DNA of 64,000 nucleotides from NCBI GenBank assembly GCA_019828595.1, contig JAHQRK010000022.1, positions 1 to 64,000 of the forward strand, in the 5' to 3' direction. This stretch comes from Aphanomyces cochlioides (taxonomy: Eukaryota; Oomycota; Saprolegniomycetes; Saprolegniales; Verrucalvaceae). Both the position numbers and the translations under genes were made by a program. Positions 12,553 to 22,056 of the stretch are shown here, in pieces. The notes below the pieces were generated by a model, which saw nothing but the letters and a program-made list of their open reading frames with translations, made no database searches and had not been told where the DNA came from. Numbering within the stretch: position 1 is the stretch's first letter; each line of letters opens with the position of its first letter.

Positions 12553-12600
<48 letters not shown>

Positions 12601-12625
12601 ACTGGTTCGATCCCGGTTCGTGGCA
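12553..12625 (+). tRNA. tRNA-Phe (GAA), regenerated beside insertion 1
   Basis: The gene sequence is complete and identical, but its 5' flank is LINE ORF2 sequence, not native spacer. T4 is at 12629-12632. All internal promoter elements are retained. Confidence 0.96.
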
Positions 12626-13674
12626 TTGTTTTCACCACCACGCCTGCTTTTTCATTCACAACATCGCACCCTTCTTTTACACCACGGAGCGCACTTACAC
12701 GCGCACACACTAACACATTGGACTTGTCCATTTCATTCACAACTCACACACCAACATAACCATGGACTGCACCTTTTACACTGCCATTCAAATTGCAAAG
12801 ACAAAACACAGCATCCACGCACAGAATGCGATGCCATACATTCCTCCAAAGTCTCACGCCCAAGCTTGTCTCGCTCCTCTCTCAACGATCGAATGAAGCA
12901 CAACTCATTCTCATGTCTTACTCTCGACAGCACACACAACCAAAATGGCGTCTAAGCAAGACGTTGATGTTTTCAGCGACAATACACATTACAAGGCGAT
13001 GGCTTCCTTCAGGACAGCACACACTTAACAATCATACGCGGAGGAGTTCCATCATGTAGAGGCCATGCATCATATGCTGGACGTCGTATCGTGTTCTCTT
13101 CAAAGAGCTATGAATAGAAAGAACGACCCATCCAATGCATGTGAAAGTTGCACGTAATGTGGAGCAAGCATACGTTGTCCACACTGATTCAAGTTCGACG
13201 AGGAGAATACTCTATGCTCCAAAAAGTGCTCTTTTGACGACTTCTCGAGGCGAGGGACAATGACCCTCGATTTCTGTCAATATTCCGATCTCATTCGAAT
13301 CCCTCCTGTGGATAGTTCTTTCAACCACACATCGTTTGCTTTCTGAGCTACAAGACTAGATATTACTGTAGGATGAGTTTTTATGTCATTGCTTTAAAGT
13401 ATATGTCATAGCATGGGAATCGCCAGAAGAAAGGACCATGACGTGGTTAGCGAAGCATGGGCAGACGAGTGTATTCCCTGTGATGTGGAAATGAAACGGG
13501 ATACTTTGTAGTATGGGATGTCAGTTAGTTGACAATGGTGTGTTTGAGTGTGCGTGTTGTTGCATAAGCTGAAGGAGGTAGTGTTCAGGGTGTATGGGAG
13601 GTGTTGTCAGGTGTGTGTATGTGTGTGGAAGAGGACGTGCGAGTGTGTGTGCATGGTCCTATGGAAGCATATAC

Positions 13675-13688
13675 GCCGCGATAGCTCA
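13675..13688 (+). pseudogene. tRNA-Phe 5' stub (nt 1-14), left flank of the first stacked locus
   Basis: The native spacer precedes gccgcgatagctca, which is cut at nt 14/15 by the 3' end of a family B element. It is the leftmost of three stubs that mark successive insertions at one tRNA gene (13675, 14548, 21887). Confidence 0.95.
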
Positions 13689-14546
13689 ATGTCAATGGGG
13701 AGTCTATTTGTAGTTAATGTAAACTACAAACTAATATTGCCCGAAGGCTCATCCCATTTCCAACTGCTAGGCTGAATTGGAAATCAATTTGGCTTTTCGT
13801 TTTCTTGATTCGCTTCGACGTTGGGACTTCGATTTCTTCGGTGTTTGTAAGCTAACACGGCGAATATGTCGGATAAAACTGACTCTTGGCATCTGACCCA
13901 GGGGGTATACATTTTCATTGTCTTGGATCATACATAGACTTCGGTCTATGCAGCGCTTGTATCGCTTGGCGAGGACCCAGCAATGGGATGTTGAATCAGT
14001 GACAGAAACAACCAAGAATTCTCCGTCAGGCTCATCCAATATCGCTCTACAGATATCACGAATTGGATCACCCACCGATTGCTTGAGCAGTTGACGGGAG
14101 AATATGGCGTCGTTGTAGTGGAATCCATGTGTGTATGCCAGCTTGAGAAAATCATGCATCTTGGAAGGGGGAATGCCCGCGTCTTGAGGAACTCCATGGG
14201 CCTCTTTGAAACCCGAAATGACTTCTTCGCTGAGCTCAAAATTGGAGACATTCAAATTGGTAGCAACGATTCGGATTGCAGCCGCAAGACAAGATTTGTC
14301 ACTGTTGTTGCCAATTTCTAGCCACAGAGGATCCATCGCTCGAAATTCAGCAAGCGTTGGGGCGAGACCAGTGTTCGTGAGGAAGTGGGCTCCAGCTTGT
14401 CGCCATCGTTGGTACATCGCCACGGCTTCTTGACACCCGCTGAGGTCTTTTTCGTCGAACCAGTCTTTGTCGAGTCCATCCGGGCGTTGAAACTTCCAGT
14501 TGACTTGGTATTGAATAGTTGAAATTCGATTTCGCATTGATGCCAC
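13689..14546 (-). mobile_element. Family B LINE, 5'-truncated copy (858 bp)
   Basis: This copy has the family B 3' UTR (hairpin 13707-13730) and the C-terminal two-thirds of ORF3, broken off at 14546. The tRNA 5' 14-mer lies on both sides (13675-13688 and 14548-14561). By position it is the oldest of the three elements stacked here, because each new element enters at the intact tRNA on the right. Confidence 0.92.
13767..14546 (-). pseudogene. Family B ORF3, 5'-truncated (peptidase-like part retained)
   Basis: The frame is open from the truncation point to the TAG at 13767. It keeps most of the chromodomain-like segment, the putative catalytic Cys, His and Asp, and the basic C-terminal tail, which ends in the unshifted reading frame. 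It has no ATG of its own at the break and no promoter is visible. Confidence 0.85.
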
Positions 14547-14547
14547 C

Positions 14548-14561
14548 GCCGCGATAGCTCA
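14548..14561 (+). pseudogene. tRNA-Phe 5' stub between stacked elements
   Basis: This is the target-site duplication shared by the truncated B copy on its left and the full A copy on its right. A preceding c at 14547 may extend it to 15 bp. Confidence 0.93.
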
Positions 14562-14577
14562 CTGCAATGGGGAGGTA

Positions 14578-14606
14578 TATTAATAGACTTTCAATATCTA
14601 CTAATA
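14578..14606 (-). other. Family A 3'-terminal hairpin
   Basis: Ten-nt arms (14578-14587 and 14597-14606) pair around a 9-nt loop, with one G-U pair in the sense RNA, 16 nt from the element's 3' end. The same structure is at 12044-12072, 21917-21945 and 48132-48160. It is a candidate recognition structure for reverse transcriptase, as known for stringent-type LINEs. Confidence 0.65.
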
Positions 14607-14717
14607 CTAATATTGCCTACTAACGGCTCATCCCACTTCCAAATGCTTCAGCAGATTTTCTACCTTGGGCTTTGGAGTACAGCGATTTTTGACTTTTGAA
14701 TAAATACTTGGGGCTTG

Positions 14718-17700
14718 TTAATTTGGGGTTGAAGGTTGGAGCGCGAGCAAAGTCGGGTACTTGGCTACCAGTGGGCGATAGACAGGTTGTCTATGCAAAG
14801 TATTGATTGCTGAAATTGCTTCCACTCGTTGAGGGCTGTCAACTTCTTGGAGGCGAAGCCATCTGCGGATCGATGCATGCCATCGGATGAAGCTGACTTC
14901 TTGCCAAATTTCTGGCGGAGGCGGCTCCTTCGATTCGAACTTGGCGGCGTTGTGCGTTGTCCAAATATAGTGAAGGTTGGAAGCACACAGAAGAGCCCAG
15001 AGCACAAACAGTATGTCTTGAAGCTGGCTACCGCGTTCGTTGACTTGAAAGCGGTCGATGTTGGTGATGGCAGTCCAATCGAAATTGACACCGAAGCATC
15101 GCCAAGCGGTCGCGTGAAAACGCCAAAGGGGATACACGCGAGAGCAGGTGTGGAAGGCGTGGTGTTGGTTCTCCGGTGCGTCGCAATTGGTATAGACACA
15201 GCAAATTACGTCTGGCTGCTGAGGTTGCAAGTAGAACAAGCGCGAGTTGACAGGCAGCATGTTGAACAACAGTCGAAACCAAACGTCGCCATGGAGGGGA
15301 GGCGGCCAACGGCATGTTTTGCGGATGAGTCGCACGTAGGTCGCAATATCTTGTTGCTCGACGCGGGACGATGTCGCCACTGGGTGCGGTTTTCCATCCG
15401 AAGGGGCGTGATGCGCCAAACGTGATACGAGTCGCTTGGGCCAACGCTCGAAGGATAGCAATTGATCTTTGAAAAGTGCCTTGAAAGGGTGACTTGTTGT
15501 ATCGATATCGGTCAAAGCAGTTCCAGTTCGAACGCCAGACGTGCGGAGGACTTGGTCGAATATCTTGGTGAGGTGGCTATAAACTTGACCAGCACGTTCG
15601 GGTGCTGCAAATCCCATCGCGCCGTTCGCTTGTAACGTCACTTGTGCCGCACGGTTGTTGGATGACAGTCGATCAATAAACGCAGCTCTTGTAGGCCATG
15701 TCCCTTGCCGTGTCAAGAAGTCTTTGAGACAGTGGAAACCGTTTTGAGACGCATGTCTACACCATCGACGACACAGAGCAGTCTTCACGACATTTGATGT
15801 AGCACCCGCAGGACCAACTTGCAGAGCGGGGTAGGATGTCAGCCACACGGGGAGGTTCAAAAGTTCTTCGAGGCTTGGTGGCGAAGCGGTTCGCTTGGCC
15901 ATAGGTGTGGCGGCCCATTGATGCCAAATGTCGTGCCAAAGAGGATGCAGCTCCCACAAAAACAACCACTTGGAGCTGTGGTTGGGGAAGTACGTGAGAA
16001 AGTCGAACGGGTGGGTGTCGCGATACAGCTTGTTCATGACACGGGAAAATTGTCTCTTGACAAGCAACTTCCATGGGGCAAATGTGTTGGGTGAATTGGG
16101 CTGCATCAAGAGTTGGAGCCGCAGCAGTCGCTGAGTCCGAAGCTTCGAAGCCACATGCGGAATACCGAGGCCGAGTTTTTGATCGAACTGCCACTTGCGG
16201 CAAATAGTTGAGCGATGATGGTCGGTGATTTGCGTCTTCCGACCAAGGATGTACTTGTTGACCATTCTTTGCCAAACGGCAACCATCGTTGGAGGCACAT
16301 ACACTGCAGCCGTGACATGCCATAACAACGACAACAACATGGTCGATACGATGAGTTTGCGGCCTTGGATGGTTCGCGCACGACTTCCCCACGTTTGAAA
16401 CGCAGCCAGAAACTTGTCGTTCAGTTGCTGGACTTGAAAATCGCGCGGCAGTCGGTGGCCAAAGAGAATACCAAGGTATTTCACTGGCTTCTCGCTCGGC
16501 AAGACGTTCAAGAGGCCACCATCGTCGATGTCTTCGATATCGAGATTGTTGTTGAGCGCCAAAGTCATGCACTTGGCAACGTTGAGACGAGCTCCAGACA
16601 CAGAGCAAAAGTCTTCGACAATTGCCATTTGCTCGACCGCCGCTTGGAGGGATGACGAGAGTAGAGTCGTGTCGTCGGCAAAGTAGATGCTCGTCAGTGA
16701 GTCTCCATTTGGAAGGGGAATACCAAAATCAGGAGATCCGCGTAGCATTTCGCCGAGTGGCTCGAGGTAAAGTACGAAGAGCATGCACGATAGGGGGCAA
16801 CCTTGCTTGACTCCGCGGGTAGGCCGTATGGTAGGGCCAAGACCGTCGTTGAAAATGATCTGGACCAGAGGCGTATTGTAAAGCAACTGAACCCAAGACA
16901 CAAATGTGGGACCGATGTTCATCTCCTTGAGTACGTCGAAGAGAAAGCCTTGGTCAACCATATCGTATGCCTTGGAAAAGTCGAGAAACGTCGCGTAGTA
17001 GTCGTGGTCTTCATTGGTACAGAAAGTCTGCAATGCTTGTACCAGCATCACGTGGTCGTGCAAGCGACGGCCAGGGACAAAACCAGCTTGGCTTGGGTGA
17101 GCGAGGTATGGGGCAACTTGTGCAAGACGGTAGGCCAGCGCCCGCGATAGAATCTTGACTTCAACCGACATGAGAGTAATCGGCCGATAGTTGCCAGGGT
17201 CGCCTCTGTCTCCAGCCTTGAACAAGAGCGCCACTGCACTTCGGCGTTGTTGGAGCAGGAGGTGACCGTGATGGGTGAGTTGGTAGTTGAACACCTTGAG
17301 CAGGATTTGGGCGAATACGTCCGGGGAGACTTGAAAGAAAGCTGCAGGCCAGCCGTCTGAACCAGGAGACTTGTTCGGGTTCATAGACTTGAGCGCGCCG
17401 CACAGGTCTTCCGCCGTGAGAGGACTTTCCAGAGCGTCGCGCTGTTCTTGAGTGAGACGTCGAGTAATGGCTCGAATGATAGCTCGGCGACGGGCCCGAT
17501 TCAACGGTGGTTGGTCTCTTGGAGTGACCATGATGTTTTTCCAATGAGACGTAAAACCAGCCTTGACTTCAGACGGGTCAGTCGACGTTGCACCGTTGAT
17601 TGTCACGGACGAGAGCGGCACTTTGATCCCCTTGGGTCGACGAAAAAAGTGACTGGTACCTCGCTCGTTGACGTTGGCGTGAAAGTCGAATTGCTGATCC

Positions 17701-18872
17701 AGGTTGAACTGTCGGTACTCGCTGCGGGCAGTGTCAAGGGCTTGACGGGCGGTATTAACAATGGATGTCTCAACGAGTCCCATGTCGAATGCTCGGCGGG
17801 AAGTAAGCCACTTCATCTTGAGGCTGTTGAGTGTGTACTTCATCGAGTCAATGTACTGGCGATGACTGACTTGGAGACGCTTCTTCATTCTCTTCAACCA
17901 GCCGTACCACTTTGCGCCAAAGTTTTGAGTGTCGTCTGCGCGCATCTCGTCCAAAAGTTGATTGGCTTCGGCCTTGATCGCTGCGACTACTTGAGGGTTC
18001 TTTAAGAGCTCACGGGGGAGGCGCCAGTAACTTCGGTCGGGAGCTCGCTGCTCGCAGGAGAGGACCACTTTGTGTTCCATGTGGTCGCCTGCAAAGCTGC
18101 TTGGGGAATAGCTTGAACGTGCGTACGTTTGAGCGACGATATCTTGGTCCACAAACAGGTAGTCGAGGCGGTTGCTTCGACCAGGGCCGCTGTAAACGCG
18201 CTCGTTGGGGTGGTGCATCCTCCACGCATCGATAACACCAAGTGCTGAAAGCCAGGCAATGCATTCCGCCTTACCAGCGTTGTGGTCTTGGCGAGGTCGA
18301 GTCGCGTCCAGATGCTCCTCCAGGGGTAAGTTGAAATCGCCTCCGACAAAGTGAATGCTGTCGTCTTCAAAGTCGCGAGGCAGATCGTCGAAAAACGGTG
18401 CTCGAGAGTGAGCGATAACCGGGGCATAGACGTTGTGAAAGTACACAGGAACGCCGTCCCACTGAGTTCGAACAACCATGTATCTTCCAGGTCGGTCATG
18501 GGTGGTCAAGTGTTGCAGGTCGAGGAATCCAGGCATGGATCCATGGAAATACGATGCCACACCGCAGCGCCGATTGTTGAGTGAGTCGACGCGATCAGTG
18601 CGGAGATCGTTGGTGAAGAGCTTGTATTTGCCAACGCCTACTTCGTTGTTGAGGTGGAGTTGGAAGGTTTCGAGATGTTTGATGTTATTGATTTTGGTTT
18701 CTTGAAAGAAAACGGCTTGGGTCGGAATTTGGAGTCGCCGCGCCACAAGATGTCCGTTGTCTTTCAGCCCATTGAGGTTGGCAGTGGTCAGTTCGAGTAT
18801 GGGGAACTTGGTGAAGAGACCGGCCGCGACCACCTTAGCCACGGAACGCGACAGACGTTGCGTTCGCAACAT
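14718..18872 (-). CDS. Family A ORF2: endonuclease-reverse transcriptase (1384 aa)
   Basis: ORF2 nicks the tRNA gene and copies the element RNA into it. An AP-type endonuclease fills about residues 20-275: Asn in ANLNG (32-34), Glu58 in QETK, Tyr149, GGDFN (177-181), Asp237 in NRLDY and Asp263-His264. Reverse transcriptase spans about 480-800: SPGSDGWPAAFF, NYRPITLMS, DFSKAYD with Asp631, GVKQGCPLS and FADD with Asp733/734. The C-terminal zinc finger is Cys1225-x4-Cys1230-x7-His1238-x4-Cys1243. I see no RNase H domain. The chosen ATG lies 38 nt inside the end of ORF1. Homology with family B begins only at residue 11 (VAKVV), so the true start is uncertain. A frame shift or reinitiation is possible. 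Confidence 0.95.
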   Translation of the reverse strand: MLRTQRLSRSVAKVVAAGLFTKFPILELTTANLNGLKDNGHLVARRLQIPTQAVFFQETKINNIKHLETFQLHLNNEVGVGKYKLFTNDLRTDRVDSLNNRRCGVASYFHGSMPGFLDLQHLTTHDRPGRYMVVRTQWDGVPVYFHNVYAPVIAHSRAPFFDDLPRDFEDDSIHFVGGDFNLPLEEHLDATRPRQDHNAGKAECIAWLSALGVIDAWRMHHPNERVYSGPGRSNRLDYLFVDQDIVAQTYARSSYSPSSFAGDHMEHKVVLSCEQRAPDRSYWRLPRELLKNPQVVAAIKAEANQLLDEMRADDTQNFGAKWYGWLKRMKKRLQVSHRQYIDSMKYTLNSLKMKWLTSRRAFDMGLVETSIVNTARQALDTARSEYRQFNLDQQFDFHANVNERGTSHFFRRPKGIKVPLSSVTINGATSTDPSEVKAGFTSHWKNIMVTPRDQPPLNRARRRAIIRAITRRLTQEQRDALESPLTAEDLCGALKSMNPNKSPGSDGWPAAFFQVSPDVFAQILLKVFNYQLTHHGHLLLQQRRSAVALLFKAGDRGDPGNYRPITLMSVEVKILSRALAYRLAQVAPYLAHPSQAGFVPGRRLHDHVMLVQALQTFCTNEDHDYYATFLDFSKAYDMVDQGFLFDVLKEMNIGPTFVSWVQLLYNTPLVQIIFNDGLGPTIRPTRGVKQGCPLSCMLFVLYLEPLGEMLRGSPDFGIPLPNGDSLTSIYFADDTTLLSSSLQAAVEQMAIVEDFCSVSGARLNVAKCMTLALNNNLDIEDIDDGGLLNVLPSEKPVKYLGILFGHRLPRDFQVQQLNDKFLAAFQTWGSRARTIQGRKLIVSTMLLSLLWHVTAAVYVPPTMVAVWQRMVNKYILGRKTQITDHHRSTICRKWQFDQKLGLGIPHVASKLRTQRLLRLQLLMQPNSPNTFAPWKLLVKRQFSRVMNKLYRDTHPFDFLTYFPNHSSKWLFLWELHPLWHDIWHQWAATPMAKRTASPPSLEELLNLPVWLTSYPALQVGPAGATSNVVKTALCRRWCRHASQNGFHCLKDFLTRQGTWPTRAAFIDRLSSNNRAAQVTLQANGAMGFAAPERAGQVYSHLTKIFDQVLRTSGVRTGTALTDIDTTSHPFKALFKDQLLSFERWPKRLVSRLAHHAPSDGKPHPVATSSRVEQQDIATYVRLIRKTCRWPPPLHGDVWFRLLFNMLPVNSRLFYLQPQQPDVICCVYTNCDAPENQHHAFHTCSRVYPLWRFHATAWRCFGVNFDWTAITNIDRFQVNERGSQLQDILFVLWALLCASNLHYIWTTHNAAKFESKEPPPPEIWQEVSFIRWHASIRRWLRLQEVDSPQRVEAISAINTLHRQPVYRPLVAKYPTLLALQPSTPN

Positions 18873-21834
18873 CTCCCAGCATGAGTGTCTGAGTGTCGGG
18901 TTGGAACATCACTTGGTTGTCGAAGGTGGGGTCCAGGGAGCCAGCCTCATGGAATTCCAGGATCGTGGTCAAGACGTATCGCGACTTCTCGTCTTCGCCG
19001 GCATACAACGTTTCCATGATATTCCAAATCAAGAGGCCGAAGCTCGTGTCAAGCAATATGGCAGATAGCGATACGCCCGACAAACAGCGGGAGCCCAAAT
19101 GAGAAGCCAGTGCAGTGACCGGGTACTTGGTAGAGGCCACGATCGCAGCATCACTGTTGTAGTACGTTGGAGCATGAATGGACAAGAGAACTTCTGCCAC
19201 AGCCAACACTTCTTCCAGGTCGCCGCGGTGGAGGGAAATCTCGTCGCCGTCAATGGTAGTATCGATGAAGTCGATGTTCTTGAATAGCTCGATGTTGCTG
19301 AAGATGGCTTGAACGTGCTCGCGGGTCATACGCACACCCCACGTCAATGAGTACAGCTGGGAGAACGGTTTGTCTCCACCCCAAGTCGCTCGAAGCCACC
19401 GATGGAGGAGGCGTTGTCTCACAAAGTACTCAAAGCATGCACGGTCTTCATCAAAAAGTCGGTGCAGTTGCAAGCCAAATTCAATCGGGGAACGCTCGAG
19501 ATGGCTACACAGCATGTCGACGCGGCCGTCGTTGATGAGTTGGGCAAGGTTGAACGAGCTGTTGGTCACTGCATCTTCGACTTGGGTTGAGAGATGCAAT
19601 GGAACTTTGGCTGTCTTGGTGTCGAGGTCTTGTAGTTCGGCGAGAATTTCGTCAAGAGACATTTCTATGCGCTTGGGAACGCCATCTTGGATCTTGGTGC
19701 CGCCGACAAATTGACCGGACGTAGGGAGGTGGGGAGGGTCATCCGAGACGTCCAGCTTGGGTACAATCGTTGAGATCTTGTAATCGCCAAACTGAGCAAC
19801 GTGTTCCTCGGGGTTGACACACACACGTTCGTCGAGGGCTTCAAACATGTTGGGCGAAATCCAAGAGCGGCCATGCTCGGGGGAATCCACTTGCTGTTGC
19901 GTCTTCTTGCGCTTGCCTCTCGACGCCTTGACGCCAGTCCACTGCGGAGGGTTGGCTTGCGCAGTTTTCCGACGTTTTGGCGCCTTGGGAGTCGAAGAAG
20001 GCGGGTTGGTTGGGCTGGGAGCTGGCTTGTTCAATCCATATTGGCGGGACGTTGCATCAAGGTCCAAACGAACCAAGTTCTTGTCACGAAAATACCACCC
20101 TTGACCGTACACGCGGAGACAACGGCCCTTGAAAAGAATTTCTTCGACGAGACGGCCGTCGCGCTGTATGGTCGTTGGTACGGAGGTTCCTTCAAAGTAA
20201 AGGCGGTACCGAGAGCTCGCCATACCGCTTGAAGAGGAAACGTTGGGGTAGGAGCCCCACAGGAAGCGTGGCTCCAACTTGGTCATGACGTCGAAGATCA
20301 GGCGCTCTTCGTCTTGATCTTGAAGGCCTTGAGGGATGTCCATGAAAAATCCGCCGAGGACGTGCGGAACGTTCATCGTGAAGTGTTGGGACGAGCCATC
20401 TCGAGCGACTTGAATCTTAAACGCGATGCCTCGCAGCTTCGTCATCGCTTCGTGAGAGGCAACACCCCACTTGAGCATGCGGTTCGGGATGTCCTTCTCG
20501 CATCTCACAATGTCAGCAATCGCAGTGTCGAGGCCGAGGGCTTGGTTGTCGAAAAGGATCGATGCCATGGCAGCTGAAACATCGATGGTCTTCGTGTGTG
20601 CACCCGTGGGCATCTGCAACCAGCCGACGATGCCGCGCGCCGAGTGCTTCTGGATCGGGAGGGTGTCTTCAAACGTGAGGGTTCCAGCAGCACGCTTGCG
20701 AAGGAGGGGTTCGAGTTCCTCCATCGTGGGCTGGTAAGGAGCAACGTCCTTGGTCTTGATGGCCTTGGCAGACTGAGACCGCTGTTGCGCTTGGAAGGCC
20801 CATACGTCGTTGGGGGCCTGGCGGTTGTTGGGTTGGCCACGGCCAGGTGTCTGGGCTCCGCCAGATTGAGAAATGTTTTCCAAATGCGATCCGGGTGAAG
20901 CCTGAGACGATGGCTGGCGGACTGAGTGAGAGTCCGAGTCGTGCGTCAGACCAACACTCAAGCGTGCGTCAGAGGCTTGGTCTTGTCCGGACCCTGTCCC
21001 ATGGTGGACAGAGTCACACGTTTGACCTTCACTCGCGTTGGACTTCGAGAAGCTTCCATGGGTGACTTGGTCTTGAGTATTCCCATGACCAACACTGGCC
21101 ACAGGGTTGTTCGCGATTGTTCCAGATCTTGCCCGATGATTCTTCGAGAAGAGACCATCACTCATGGAGCGACTAGTCTCGATGGGATCTTGACCTGTCG
21201 CCAGAGTGGACTTGTCGCTCGGGGGATTCTTCGAGAAGGGACCTTCACTCAGGGATGGACTGTTCTCGAATCTTCCTTGACATGTCGTCATGTTGACGTC
21301 GGTGCTTGAGCGAGTCTTCGAGAAGCCACTATCACTCGTCGAGAGAACATTCTCGAAAGGAACAGAACCCAACGGAGTCTTGCCAGGCAAGCCACCATCA
21401 CTCACGATGGACGTGGTTGATGGAGATTCTTCGGGCAAGGTCGTTGACGTCATGAGCACATCTTCCGAGGTTGGAACGCCGTCTTGCCAGGCTTCGTCGC
21501 AAGTGTCAGAGGTCGTTGGATCATTCGCGGGATCGCAAGCCTTCGTCGAGCGAGTCACAGGCAAGGGTTCAAAACGGCGCGGTTTCGAAGGGGTTGCACG
21601 TTGACGTGGAAACGGAACGCGCGTTGGAGTAGGGAGCGGATTCGTAGACGCGTCATGATGCGAAGCGTTGGAAGCATCGTCGACGTCCTCTTCCAACGAC
21701 GACGCCATGTCGGTATCGCTTGGGGATGGGTCAGCAACGACGATGACGTCCATATCGCTGGGGCTGGACGCCGAGGGAGAGAACGCGGAGGAGCAAGATG
21801 GGGCACGAGGGTTGGTCGAGCGGGTAGCAACCAT
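18835..21834 (-). CDS. Family A ORF1 protein (999 aa)
   Basis: This is probably the RNA-binding partner that packages the element RNA, inferred from its position before ORF2. Residues 1-340 are Ser/Thr/Pro/Asp-rich and look disordered. They contain four degenerate 29-33-residue repeats around an FSK motif (Phe171, 200, 229, 262). A more ordered region follows at about 341-600, conserved with family B. Next comes a basic linker (KRRK and KRKK at about 619-644), possibly for nuclear entry or RNA binding. The C-terminal third is helical-looking and conserved. I recognise no named RNA-binding domain. I chose the ATG at 21834. The frame continues 14 codons upstream only from a TTG, and the homologous family B ATG aligns here. 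Confidence 0.85.
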   Translation of the reverse strand: MVATRSTNPRAPSCSSAFSPSASSPSDMDVIVVADPSPSDTDMASSLEEDVDDASNASHHDASTNPLPTPTRVPFPRQRATPSKPRRFEPLPVTRSTKACDPANDPTTSDTCDEAWQDGVPTSEDVLMTSTTLPEESPSTTSIVSDGGLPGKTPLGSVPFENVLSTSDSGFSKTRSSTDVNMTTCQGRFENSPSLSEGPFSKNPPSDKSTLATGQDPIETSRSMSDGLFSKNHRARSGTIANNPVASVGHGNTQDQVTHGSFSKSNASEGQTCDSVHHGTGSGQDQASDARLSVGLTHDSDSHSVRQPSSQASPGSHLENISQSGGAQTPGRGQPNNRQAPNDVWAFQAQQRSQSAKAIKTKDVAPYQPTMEELEPLLRKRAAGTLTFEDTLPIQKHSARGIVGWLQMPTGAHTKTIDVSAAMASILFDNQALGLDTAIADIVRCEKDIPNRMLKWGVASHEAMTKLRGIAFKIQVARDGSSQHFTMNVPHVLGGFFMDIPQGLQDQDEERLIFDVMTKLEPRFLWGSYPNVSSSSGMASSRYRLYFEGTSVPTTIQRDGRLVEEILFKGRCLRVYGQGWYFRDKNLVRLDLDATSRQYGLNKPAPSPTNPPSSTPKAPKRRKTAQANPPQWTGVKASRGKRKKTQQQVDSPEHGRSWISPNMFEALDERVCVNPEEHVAQFGDYKISTIVPKLDVSDDPPHLPTSGQFVGGTKIQDGVPKRIEMSLDEILAELQDLDTKTAKVPLHLSTQVEDAVTNSSFNLAQLINDGRVDMLCSHLERSPIEFGLQLHRLFDEDRACFEYFVRQRLLHRWLRATWGGDKPFSQLYSLTWGVRMTREHVQAIFSNIELFKNIDFIDTTIDGDEISLHRGDLEEVLAVAEVLLSIHAPTYYNSDAAIVASTKYPVTALASHLGSRCLSGVSLSAILLDTSFGLLIWNIMETLYAGEDEKSRYVLTTILEFHEAGSLDPTFDNQVMFQPDTQTLMLGDVANATSVAFRG
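21044..21325 (-). repeat. Degenerate 87-99 bp repeats inside family A ORF1
   Basis: The string ttcgagaag recurs at 21044, 21143, 21230 and 21317, spaced 99, 87 and 87 bp, all multiples of three. It encodes the FSK motif repeats. Equivalent repeats lie in the other two full A copies. Family B ORF1 lacks them and is 178 residues shorter. Confidence 0.7.
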
Positions 21835-21851
21835 ATTGTCAGATAGCGTAG

Positions 21852-21886
21852 AGTGGTACTGCGGGGTAGCTGGCAAATTGGAAACT
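21852..21886 (-). promoter_or_regulatory. Conserved 5' terminus shared by families A and B
   Basis: The first ~35 bp of the element are identical to the first 35 bp of family B (38472-38506), although the coding regions are clearly diverged. This is the whole 5' UTR apart from ~17 nt before ORF1. A role as internal Pol II promoter, or in 5' junction formation, is inference. Confidence 0.55.
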
Positions 21887-21900
21887 GCCGCGATAGCTCA
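21887..21900 (+). pseudogene. tRNA-Phe 5' stub between the two tandem A copies
   Basis: gccgcgatagctca separates the 5' end of A copy 1 from the 3' end of A copy 2. It is the shared target-site duplication. Confidence 0.93.
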
Positions 21901-22056
21901 CTGCAATGGGGAGGTATATTAATAGACTTTCAATATCTACTAATACTAATATTGCCTACTAACGGCTCATCCCACTTCCAAATGCTTCAGCAGATTTTCT
22001 ACCTTGGGCTTTGGAGTACAGCGATTTTTGACTTTTGAATAAATACTTGGGGCTTG

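Larger units (their letters stand above)
12553..13688 (+). repeat. tRNA-Phe repeat unit, array segment II
   Basis: One unit of 1122 bp lies between tRNA starts 12553 and 13675, followed by the next stub. A 2-bp deletion near 13358 distinguishes it from the 1124-bp consensus. The spacer holds no other supported gene. Confidence 0.93.
14562..21886 (-). mobile_element. Family A LINE, full-length copy 1 (7325 bp)
   Basis: This is a complete non-LTR element on the - strand. Reading along its sense strand it has a ~52-bp 5' leader (21835-21886), ORF1, an overlapping ORF2 and a 156-bp 3' UTR with a terminal hairpin (14578-14606). There is no poly(A) tail, and the 3' end abuts tRNA nt 14 directly. 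The 14-bp duplication gccgcgatagctca is present at both ends (14548-14561 and 21887-21900). All reading frames are open, so it may be active. The APE-RT-CCHC architecture with two ORFs and no RNase H places it in the broad L1/Tx1-like group. The exact clade is not decidable here. Confidence 0.96.

Noticed and set aside
14829..15425. 198-codon + strand ORF in family A 3' region
   Set aside because: It is antisense to ORF2 and open because of codon bias. There is no independent support.
15757..16608. 283-codon - strand ORF in family A, also at 23096 and 49312
   Set aside because: It lies in another frame inside the reverse transcriptase coding region. It is a shadow of ORF2 with no family resemblance.
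21835..21876. 14-codon N-terminal extension of family A ORF1
   Set aside because: It starts with TTG within the conserved 5' terminus. The next codon aligned with family B is a true ATG at 21834.
14562..21886. LTR retrotransposon or integrated virus
   Set aside because: There are no terminal repeats, integrase or aspartic protease. The AP endonuclease, 5' truncations and direct tRNA duplications fit a LINE.
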